From Calliopsis andreniformis (Eukaryota; Arthropoda; Insecta; Hymenoptera; Andrenidae), in NCBI RefSeq assembly GCF_051401765.1, contig NC_135069.1:11572501-11636500 (forward strand): DNA of 64,000 bases, written 5' to 3'. Below are positions 51,232 to 60,345 of this stretch, piece after piece. The notes below the pieces were generated by a model. It was not told the DNA's origin, made no database searches, and saw only the letters and a program-made list of their open reading frames with translations. The position numbers and the translations under genes were made by a program. Numbering within the stretch: position 1 is the first letter of the stretch; every line of letters starts with the position of its first letter.

Positions 51232-51996
51232 TATTATTAAAAAACTTTATTACAAAATATCGTCTTCTACAACTTTTCAAACACCTTAATTGTTAATCAT
51301 GAGAAATATGTTTAAAAAGCCTGGATAAATATAATGAAAACAGAATCTTAAACGCATTAACATCAAACAAAGATAAACTCAGTATGTCTTGCAAGTTTAG
51401 TTTGAAATCAACTTGTGCAGCTATCGAATCTAGACCAAGCCGTATCGGTATGTTTGATATCGCTTGTCGGCTGTGAGGCAACACTCGGCCTTACAATTAG
51501 TGGAAGACGACGCGACAAGCCAGAACGTGCCGAATGCGAGTAGCGATTGTGTCGAATTTCAGACTGACCAAGCTGAAACTAATGAAAAAGTACTGTGACC
51601 TTGAGTTTGATATGCTGAGTATATGTCACGTTACAAGATTCTTATTATAACAAATTTTTATTATAGTGATGATGAGTTTTAAATCATGAACACAAGTATT
51701 TGAATGTACATTTTTCAACTGTTGGTAACATTGCTTGCGTTTGTATCCTAACATTGGTTTAAATATATGTATTTACTTCTTTACTGGAAAGCATATCTGA
51801 CATCCCTAAATCTAAACACAGATTGATAATTCACATTGTTGCGTTGTAGCAACAAGGATAAGTCCAAATTCTCAGTTGTCGAAAATAAGGAAAGATATGA
51901 ACGCGGCAACTTAGCGATACGTTTGAGGAAAGTTGTAGCGGCAAACTCACGCAAAGCGGCGAAACAGAATCTGCGTTCTTTTAAAAATACATCTTT
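51232..51996. other. Mixed-composition non-coding stretch
   Basis: No supported gene. Small CpG-bearing pockets lie at about 51470-51560 and 51900-51975. Confidence 0.45.
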
Positions 51997-52123
51997 TTAA
52001 CTTTTTGTGGTCCAGGATACGAAAATGGAAAGATCAGTTTAATTAAATTTGATAATAATTTATGTGATAACAAGCTAGGAAAATGTGGTTTCAATTTGGC
52101 ACCATTGGGCCACAAAGGGTTAA
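51997..52123. mobile_element. Tiny TTAA-flanked piggyBac-like MITE
   Basis: The left end TTAACTTTTTGTGGTCCAGG (51997-52016) is mirrored by GGGCCACAAAGGGTTAA at the right (ending 52123). It is therefore a 127 bp element with TTAA at both ends and inverted repeats of at least 15 bases with few mismatches. The end sequence differs from that of the element at 31237-31869, so it is a separate family. Confidence 0.75.
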
Positions 52124-54840
52124 ATGAATTGACGAATTTTTATAATTTTCATTCTTTTTTAATAGAGCGATGATTGGTGTATTGGTAAAACTTTTTCGAT
52201 GTTTAATACGCAAAAGGACTAATTATACACAGAATGTATTATACAGAATAACTAATTATTAATGACTCTAAAAAGAGTTGAATTTATCTAGAAATTATTT
52301 TTCTAGAAAGATATACAAATTCATCCTACATATATTGTTTTATTAAGAAAAAGTAAAAGTTATAATTATTTCACCTCCCATGAACCAATATGGTGACTCA
52401 GCATTTGTTTATACAAGTGTGGAGCGTAAGTAGCCTTCGGTGGTTCGTTCCCTTGAGTCGACCCCAAGAAATGGAGCATACAGAATCCTTAATATAAGAA
52501 GCACTTTGATCAATTCAAACAATACTATTTGATATGCTATTTAATGCATATATGCAATTTTAATTCAGTTTCAAAGAATTTATGCTAATCAAAATTCCTT
52601 CGCATGACAATCAGTTTTGAAAAATCCATAAATGGGTTGGAAACAAGTGTTAAGACATTACTCGGTTAAATATTTCTTCCTATTCTACTATCATGTAAGA
52701 GCTGTTGACAAAGTTTTTAAACTAAACTCTTTGAAAAGAGACGTCACATGTACTGTATATATATATAAAAACATTGAAAAAGATCACAAGTGATACTAGA
52801 TAGTCAGAATAATAATTAAAATTATTCAGTACACTTGAATATAAAAAATAAATGTACATAATTTTAATCTTGAACAAAATACAATGTTTTCTGATAGAAT
52901 TTATTGATTTTCTCTATCTCTCTTTATATCAATAAATTGTATGCATTCATAATACTAATTTCATGAAATTTTCATTTTGCTGCGTTTAAATCTCGGTAAA
53001 ATAAAGATATCTTCACTATCCTCATTCCACAAAATCTGAAAATAACTTTTATGAATATAAAATTAATCAGGAGAATTAAAAAATCCCAATCTGAGAATAC
53101 ATCTTCGGATTTACTGAAAATTTCAATTAAAGGAATATATATGTATCATTATTATTTACCTACTTCTAGTTAGATTTTGTATTAAAATTTTCTTCTCACA
53201 TTCCTAATAACATTCATCAGATAGGTTATGTTACTTTTATTATACATCATTTTACATAATATACCTATTTTTCGCTCTCTTGAAATGTCACTGATAATGA
53301 AAAACATAATTTGTGGAAGCATGTCGCATAGAACTATGTGACGCCCACATGTAAACTATGCGAAACATCTATGTAAATGTCTCATGTCTCTGTCACCTCT
53401 CCTCTACTTCTGTAACCATAGTCTACAATCTAGAAGATAGAGGCACTTACTCAATTACGCGAGTACATAGATCATTTGAAAGCTTAAATTCATGTTCGTG
53501 AAAGGATTGGTTCATTAAAATAAAATATAATATTATATTGTAAGTATTATAAACTATCTTGACAGTAGAAAAAGAATTTTCGGTTTTGTCATGATGCTCA
53601 ATCAAGGTAACCTGAACAAGGCAACTTGAAAAGGGAATCAAAGAAATTGAGGGTTATAGAGTAAATACTTGTTAAATTTTGTAAAAGACATTTAGTTCAT
53701 GTACGTAGATTCGAAACCTAATCTTTGTGAAATTAGGTTAAGATGAAGGGTGTGTACTTTAATCTCAATTTTGTTGTAGAATAGTAAATTGAAACCGCAA
53801 GTTCAGACAATTTAGGCAAATATTCGTGAAAGTTTCAAATGCTTTAAAATCTTACGAAAAAGATTTATATTTCTCTTTATGTTGTCAAATAAAATATTTG
53901 TTTCTGTATAGAAAAAATGTTTAAATAAGAAGTGTTCTATACTTATACTACTGAATATTTACTAATACTTATTATAAAGATTGTGTAAATTAATATATTA
54001 TTTATATAAGCCTCTTAAATTGTTTGATCTTTTTTTCAGATCTTAATGTATAGCCTACTTCAAAAATTTACTATAAACTTCATCGCCATTACTTAATACA
54101 TTTAAAGTCAATCATTAAAATAGAATGTTAGCTATCGTTTAGATTGCTACTTCAAAGAAAGGGTGACCAAGAAATAAAAACTCCAATCTTCTATCATTCG
54201 TACCCTAACCAATCATATGATTAGAGTTTTAACCTGATAAATGGTTCAGCTCTTAACTGAAATTGTCTTTAATCTATTCAGAACCTTCTAAAGGTATACA
54301 AAAATATTAAAGAAATCATTATTGTACAATGTTTATAGTAACATATTATTGACTCCATGAATACAGGAGCACTGTACTTTCTAGTCCCAAGCTATTATTA
54401 GCACTGAACTTCTGCTATGAATGAATTTATTTTCCCCAATGTGGAAGAATTTTTATGCGATGACTCGTTGTCCTTGGTTAACAAGTTGAATAAAATTCAG
54501 TTTACGTAACCATGTGATACTAAAACGCTGCGCAGAACTGCTTAACTGTATAGGAGGAACACATACGACACATTATAAAAACAATCACATGCGACCTAAC
54601 CCAGACCCGGTGAAGCTGGCGACGCAGTTTAGAATCAGACACAAACGCTATAGGAACATATTCGGCATATTTCCCAAACACTTTAGTTATATACATATAT
54701 ATAGATATTTTAGACTTCTGAGACCACATAGCGCGAACAGAAAAACAGTGATGCTCGAGAGGACACAAGCCATCATCGCTGAAAACCCTATTTAAACGTG
54801 CTTGAAGTACATCGCTACATCTGTTTCACGCACTGTATAT
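52124..54840. other. AT-rich non-coding stretch
   Basis: No supported gene. A compact hairpin occurs at 53323-53371 (TCGCATAG pairing with CTATGCGA, with ATGTG and CACAT inside). Frames near 54514-54795 run on both strands, and the plus one gives a basic, aromatic-rich translation that I cannot assign. Confidence 0.5.
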
Positions 54841-55301
54841 TCGTACGATGCTAGATAATGTCCCCGTGTCCCTGTGTCGCGAGCTGTCCCCCTCCACCGA
54901 CCCCCTTACTCCTGTGTCCTTCTCAGTCGACATTCCGTGTCTCTCTCCCTCCCGCTTTCTCTATCTCTATCTGGCTCAGTGTACCCGTAACGTGCGTTCG
55001 CCCATGTTCCCGTTCTCTCACTCTATCCACCCCCACCTCCGCCCCCGTGGTATGCCAACCAACGAACCGGGGCCGCTTTCGCTTTGTGCGCGCCTGGGCG
55101 GCGGTACATCAAAGCCTTCTAGTTCCCGCTCCGGCCTTTGACGGTTGCGTCGCGGCCACTCGCTCAGTCATCGCTCGGTAGGCGAAGCCGGCACGCCGTG
55201 GATGAGCGATCGCGCGCGCGCGAAAGCTTGCCGAATCCGTGAGATTCGCAGGCTCGAGCTGTGAGTCGCGGGGATCTGTCTCGACCAGCTCGTTAAAGAC
55301 A
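54841..55301 (+). promoter_or_regulatory. GC-rich promoter and 5' leader of the transposase-derived gene
   Basis: Composition changes abruptly from AT-rich to CpG-rich 460 bases before the start codon. There is no good TATA box. TCAGT at 55164-55168 matches the arthropod initiator and is the best transcription start candidate. A run of CGCGCGCGCG at 55211-55221 lies in the leader. An upstream ATG at 55202 opens a 20-codon frame that stops at 55262-55264, before the main ATG, and could lower translation if the leader includes it. The start site itself is inferred. Confidence 0.4.
55202..55264 (+). other. Upstream ORF (20 codons) in the leader
   Basis: An ATG at 55202 is followed by 20 sense codons in all and a TGA at 55262-55264. 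It ends 37 bases before the ATG of the main frame. It matters only if transcription starts upstream of 55202; its peptide is Arg-rich and probably not functional in itself. Confidence 0.35.
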
Positions 55302-57290
55302 ATGTCTCCTCGCGGCAGCAGGTGCACGCGTGTCAACAAAGTGATTGCGAAGGGACGATCCGTGCGCGGCCATTATCGAGTGACCTTGAACGAGGCTGCA
55401 GACACAGCACGGCAGGCGACATCCGCTACCAGTCCGTCCAGCAAGCCAGCCAGTAGAACGATGACGACAGACACGAAGACCACGGCTACGACATCTACGA
55501 GAACGAATAAGTCTGCGGTGGTAGCATGCGAGGGTCGATCGTCGTTGGCGGCGCGCATGCGCCAGCCCCTGGAAAGTGATCTCGAGCCCCGTGAAAACGG
55601 TACCCTGGTGCAACGATGGCCGACGAAACAGCGACGTCACGATCGGATCGTAGCCGCCAAGAGAAATCGGCTCACCGATGTTGCCCACGGAGATAGTACA
55701 TCGTCTTCAACGTCGTTGTCGTCAGCCCTTTCGCCAGACCTTTCTTCAGTGTCCTCCACCGATGTGTCTTTCAGACGGTCCGTCTCCCCACCATCGACCG
55801 TCTCATCGCCGGCGTACTCGACTTCGTCCACTTCTACGTCGACGATCTCTCAGGGAAAACTACGGAAGGATAACGGTCCATCAGGGGACGAGAAAAAAGA
55901 TGTGGACTCGAGTCGGTATAGCGATCGACTCCAGTCCACCGTCGATCAGGATAGGATTCGAAAACGGAAGCAGGAAAGACAATGTTCTGCTAGGTCTCGT
56001 ACTAAGGACACAGCAACGGAGAAACCGGCGGTTGTAACAGCGACAGAATCGTCGACAACTTGTGCACCCACTGCTTCGATGCTATCCTCTCCCTCGCCCT
56101 TCTCCTCTTCCGTGTCCACAGTTTCGGAGACAGTGAAAGAGCAGCCGGGTCAATCCAGCACCAAGACCTGTCCCATATCGCATCCGTCCAGTATCGAGAG
56201 CTTGAGAACCACTCTGGAGAGCTACGATCGTAGTAGAATTTACCTCGCACATGTGACCTGCTTGGATTGGCGGGACTTGCCGGGACGACGGCGCGCGACT
56301 ACCGCTACTGCTGACGACGCCGAGAAAGTATGGGTGGTGGGAGCTGCTGATCACGAAGGCCATCATAGGACACGATTGTTGGTAACTGGTCGTCACTGGC
56401 GACCGCGTTGCTTGAGACGAGTCAATATGTTGAGTCAACCAGTTATCTACGCCGGTGGCGGAAGGGGTTCTCTCACCGCGGATCTCTTTCTCTGGTGGTT
56501 TCATCGGGAGTTCGCTGTTACAGCAATGGCCATGCATCCCGATGGTGCTGTGCTGGTCGCCGAGAGTGCCGATTACTTGCCGGCAGAAGCCGACTGCGTC
56601 GCTGCAGACGGCTTGGTCAGGTTATTTGTGATACCCAAAGACTATCTCGAAATGAGGATCGTCATTAGAGAGCTTAGAGTCCGACTTGCCACTGGAGTCC
56701 TTTCTAGAGCCACGTACAGTATATATCGTAAAATTTCGTCAGAAACTGATTCTCTGAGCGCGTATATGAAAAGATTCACCTTAAAGGAAGCTTTTGCCGA
56801 TTTGCATCGTGCTTGGTTGAGTGTCAGGTCAGAGACGTTCGCCAGGAGTTGGATTCTATCGCGTGACCGCGAAGATACACCAACAAGCTGTTTGAACAAT
56901 GTTCTAACCCTGTCTCCACGGATTCGTGTGTCAGTCGAGCAAGATGAAGACAAGATGTTGTTGATCGAACTTCAAAATTTGGCCAGAGAAGTGGGCATAG
57001 CTGTTAGCGACGAGGAACTAAGCAAGTGGATCCTAGATGAAGGGAGCGAGATAGTTGCGTGCGTAAAGAAGGAGCTGGAAGAGGACCATTGTCAGGTAAA
57101 GATCGAGGCGGAGGAAAAATGGACTGATTACGAAAGCGAAGAAGAGGAGCAGGAGGAAGATGAAGACGAGCCCACCGCAGAAGAGACTGTTGGTCTGCTA
57201 TCGAGGGTGCTGACTTGGATGGAAAGAGAGCCTCTTGATCCAGGACTATTACTTGCCGTCAGATCGATGCGCGATACCGCCGCACTCATG
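55302..57290 (+). CDS. Exon 1 of a domesticated Tigger/Jerky-type DDE transposase gene
   Basis: Encodes residues 1-663. The frame is open upstream only to a GTG, so the first ATG (55302, A at -3) is the start. Residues about 30-300 are Ser/Thr-rich, basic and probably disordered; no CENP-B or psq-type helix-turn-helix is visible. Residues 312-455 align with the DDE_1 domain of Tigger/Jerky proteins: RIYLAHVTCLDWRDLP at 312-327, RLLVTGRHWRPRCL at 358-371, PVIYAGG at 380-386, and the LFLWWFHREF block at 395-404. LKEAF to SWI (494-518) matches the helical segment after the domain. An acidic Glu/Asp run lies near residues 609-628. Catalytic aspartates are replaced: His317 at the first, Glu421 at the second, and the third (QPMDQ region) is deleted. 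The protein is probably a non-catalytic nuclear or DNA-associated protein, which is inference. The exon ends CTCATG before GTAAGC. Confidence 0.78.
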
Positions 57291-57426
57291 GTAAGCACTA
57301 ACTGATAAGAGACAACCACTCGAGGTATCGATCGCCGGTGTGCATCACGAAGCAGCGAAAGAGGGGACCCCGACCTTGTAAGCTCGCGGCCAGATTGAAC
57401 TAATTCCATCGACTGTCACTCAACAG
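57291..57426 (+). other. Predicted 136 bp GT-AG intron
   Basis: Donor ATG|GTAAGC at 57291 and acceptor CACTCAACAG at 57426. The split is phase 0. Without splicing, the frame ends after four more codons (TGA at 57303-57305), so retention would give a 667-residue protein lacking the terminal exon. Confidence 0.65.
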
Positions 57427-57582
57427 GAAGGAGAGAAGGGTCGAAGAGACGCGATGAGTCGCGCGAGAACGCTGAAGGGCCACTTGTATTCGGCGATACG
57501 TCTCGAGCCAGCGGACGAAAAAGCCAAACGAACCCTCGAACCGTTCGAAGAGCCCGCGTCGTCTTTGCAAATTAATGCTTGA
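57427..57582 (+). CDS. Predicted terminal exon of the transposase-derived gene
   Basis: After the acceptor at 57426, phase 0 gives 51 codons beginning Glu-Gly-Glu-Lys and ending Leu-Gln-Ile-Asn-Ala before TGA at 57580-57582. The sequence keeps the high GC content of exon 1 up to the stop and turns AT-rich soon after it, which supports coding. It brings the predicted protein to 714 residues. The tail is charged (Lys/Arg/Glu) and resembles nothing I know. The exon is a prediction from splice signals and frame, without transcript evidence. Confidence 0.6.
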   Translation, partial: EGEKGRRDAMSRARTLKGHLYSAIRLEPADEKAKRTLEPFEEPASSLQINA

Positions 57583-58162
57583 GCTCGTCCTCGATAACTG
57601 CTCCCCTTCGAGGGCTTATTGAATTGTATATTATATTTTCTCTGAGGGCTTTTTAGCTCGGCGATCTCGCTTGTTTTTGTCTTGTGTCGTCGTCCGAGAT
57701 TAACGGATGGAAATAAGGCCAATGCCTACATTAAATAGGAAGGAACTGTAATGGTACTCGTCACGATCAAAGAATTGGAAACTGATACTATATTATTGTA
57801 GCTCGTTAAAGCTATCGTCTCTTAATGTGTAAACGAGAAACAACGACTGTTTATTTTATATTTTTTACCTCTGAATCTAAATTGCTGAAGTTTAGAAATC
57901 TAATCAAAGAGTATAATTCCGTAATAGATGATAGATAGAAAAATATTATTTTCCATGGAAGATTATTCTAATTCGAGGCGCTAATTAAATGATACGCTCC
58001 ACAGACTGATTATCCGACTGTATTAACAAAGCATTAATTGATTCGACATGAATTAATTACTCGATAATATGACGTTCAAGGCTAGAAGCAAAACCAAATG
58101 TGCATGATAATGCAATTATAGTGTTATTTAGTTTTAAACGTATATTCGTATCTGATTTACAG
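57583..58162 (+). other. 3' flank of the transposase-derived gene, upstream of the pan exon
   Basis: ATTAAA at 57730-57735 is a common polyadenylation-signal variant about 150 bases after the stop, with GT-bearing sequence following; this is the likely 3' end. Beyond it the DNA is AT-rich. GATCAAAG at 57766-57773 is a TCF-type site in reverse orientation. The last bases form a pyrimidine-poor but usable acceptor (TCTGATTTACAG at 58151-58162) for the next exon. Confidence 0.45.
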
Positions 58163-58310
58163 GCAAGTAAAATGGGTCTAGCGGGGACACATCCGAGTGG
58201 ATTACCCTTCTTCTGCCCCAACGGGGACCACCTGACCCAACCACCGCCAGCTCATATGGGAATTCCACCGTATGGAACATTGGATGCTGGTAAAGCGGCT
58301 GCGGCGGCTG
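58163..58310 (+). CDS. pan: Internal exon of pangolin / TCF (Wnt transcription factor)
   Basis: Bounded by acceptor TTTACAG (ends 58162) and consensus donor GTAAGT (58311). Entered in phase 0, it encodes 49 residues plus one base. MGLAGTHPSGLPFFCPNGDH then LTQPPPAHMGIPPY matches the segment of fly Pangolin between the beta-catenin-binding N-terminus and the HMG box, which in Drosophila has the same layout (a PFFC block, then a PPPAH-x-GIPPY block). Pangolin/TCF binds WWCAAAG-type DNA sites and recruits Armadillo/beta-catenin to activate Wnt targets, or Groucho to repress them; the segment encoded here belongs to the central linker/Groucho-interacting region. The exon ends in a poly-Ala stretch (AAAAAG). 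An in-frame ATG at 58172 with a good context could start an N-terminally shortened isoform; that is inference. Other pan exons were not found in this window. Confidence 0.85.
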
Positions 58311-59464
58311 GTAAGTACTAGTTATCGAGCACTCTTGAGTAATCGCCACCTACTCTGAACACCCACTCAAAACATCTTTTCATAACAGCATCATTTATAC
58401 TTTAGTCGTACAAATCAATAACAACGTAAAATTCGTGAAAATATAGGTTTATAGGAAGTATATTTTAAAAATATAAAAACGTAGATACGAATGAACTAAA
58501 TTGTTGTAGAATAAGGTATTCCTAATGTGAAGAAGCATTTACGTGTTTTCTTTTTTTTTGTATTACGAAACTATACCTAAAAAATGATCGTAGTAACTAA
58601 CAATAAGAGGAAATTTGCAGTGGCTTCTATGTCCTAATGAGTTCACTAGTTATACATGCATGTTTGTCTGACTTATTTAGTTAATTAGTATTACTTATGA
58701 CAGCTTAATGCTCATTTTCTGAAAATACCTAATTATAAATAAGTTAGTATAGTGTTTTATGGGTGCATTATTTGAAAATAGTAAAATTAATTTCGAATTA
58801 TTCACATAGAAAGTTTCTTGAAATTGAATTCGTATTGAAATAATTAACTTGCATTTAATGTTGTTATTACATATTTGTTGGTATTACCTATTTGTTAGTG
58901 CATTTATTGCTTTCGAATTAATTCTAACACTTTTATGACGGAGTAATGCAATCGTCTTAATTCTTTTAATGTTTTTATTTCTATTTAAAAGTATATCTAC
59001 ATATAAATATCCAGACGTATCCACAAATTAAGTTAGTTTAGTTAAGTAATATATTTCATATACATGAATATACCTTATGTATAATATGCGTGGACTGTCT
59101 TTTATGTGTCATTACGATTTCCTGATTAATAATATTTATTATTATATATATAAATATTCTAGTCTCAGAATAGAAAAGCTATTCTTAATTCAATGAAACT
59201 TGTCCTTTAAATATAACAAAAAAATTCGTGAAAAGTTATAATAATATTCGTTAAATATTGATTAAAAATTCTTATTTAACATTAAATTGCAAATATAAAA
59301 TAAATTACTTTGGCGTTATTAATATATTAGTTCCTATTAATTCACTATTGCATTTTAATAACAATTTATGTAAGTACCGAATTTTTTGATAAATATTCTC
59401 ATTTACTATAATAGATATGTACAAGAGAATACCGAATTACAGCTTTCAGGAATAAACGAGAAGA
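58311..59464 (+). other. pan intron, AT-rich part
   Basis: Begins with the donor GTAAGT and continues as AT-rich DNA without coding signal. Confidence 0.6.
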
Positions 59465-59630
59465 AGGGAATGTTTCTAGCTTACAGTAGAGAAAGTCTCA
59501 GTAGTCAGACCGTAAGTGTTCTTACTCTGTGTAACCAAATTCATTCTACATTTTCAATCCATTGTTCCATGGAAAATTACTATCTTTCCGCTTGTCCCAC
59601 TACTTCTGAAATACTCTGCATAGGGGTATG
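59465..59630 (+). mobile_element. Short interspersed element, family B, copy 2
   Basis: Contains TTTCTAGCTTACAGTAGAG, AGTCAGACCGTAAGTGTTC and, at the right end, CGCTTGTCCCACTACTTCTG. The order is as in 41890-42115, but the middle is shorter. The frame 59386-59643 that crosses it is fortuitous. Confidence 0.6.
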
Positions 59631-60084
59631 TTATTTTAACTAATTGAAACTTTAATATCTACTAACTACGGAAATTATTTCGTGTAAGTTATTAAATCAT
59701 TCTGAAAGAGGATCTTTTTCATATCAGACGTATAATTTAATTATTTTAATTTTGCTTTATTCTATCATTAATAATAAAATTAACATGGTATTGTCTTAAA
59801 ATTATTCAGATTTCTGTCGTGAAGTGTGAATGTTTCCTTCAGAAATTCCATTATGTGCTGAAAGAGACAGACAGAGTGAGCAAATTTAAATATCAGAATG
59901 AGAGAAAGTACATTCCATCTTTTTCACGACAAGTGACAATTGTACGTTTCACACCTTCTTATTCACTTATATGAGTTCTCCTTATTCATATGAGCAAAAA
60001 TAAATATAAACCAGACAGGTTATCTTCGAACAACGCGGTATATTCTGAATTATAGCCTTTTTGTCGAAATAAATCTGTTTTTGC

Positions 60085-60300
60085 CATAAGTTGTTTCAGA
60101 AGTAGTGGCACAGGCGAAAAGTGATGAAATTTTTTAATGTCACGCTTCGTTTTTGAGAAAACTGAATTTAGGTTTTAACCAGGTAAAAGTATACAAATGC
60201 ACAGTTTTAGGCGCTTCAGAGATTTACAGGGTCAGAGGAACACTCCCAGTCTGACCATTGATTCCACTTATCTACTGTAAACTAGAAGCGTCCCTCTCAC
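60085..60300 (-). mobile_element. Short interspersed element, family B, copy 3 (inverted)
   Basis: On the plus strand it reads CAGAAGTAGTGGCACAGGCG at the left and TGACCATTGATTCC then TACTGTAAACTAGAAGCG at the right, which are the reverse complements of the family B ends. Flanking it, TTTTAGGCGCTTC near 60204 and GAGCGCCTAAAA near 60321 form an additional inverted repeat. Confidence 0.6.
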
Positions 60301-60345
60301 TCCGTGTTACATACCAATCGAGCGCCTAAAATTATGCATACTATG

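Noticed and set aside
54514..54795. Possible transposon-derived peptide on the plus strand
   Set aside because: The basic, aromatic-rich translation is suggestive but no motif of a known transposase or reverse transcriptase could be pointed to.
55239..55301. Upstream extension of the transposase-derived frame by 21 codons
   Set aside because: The extended frame begins with GTG, not ATG; the first ATG in frame is at 55302 and has a good context.
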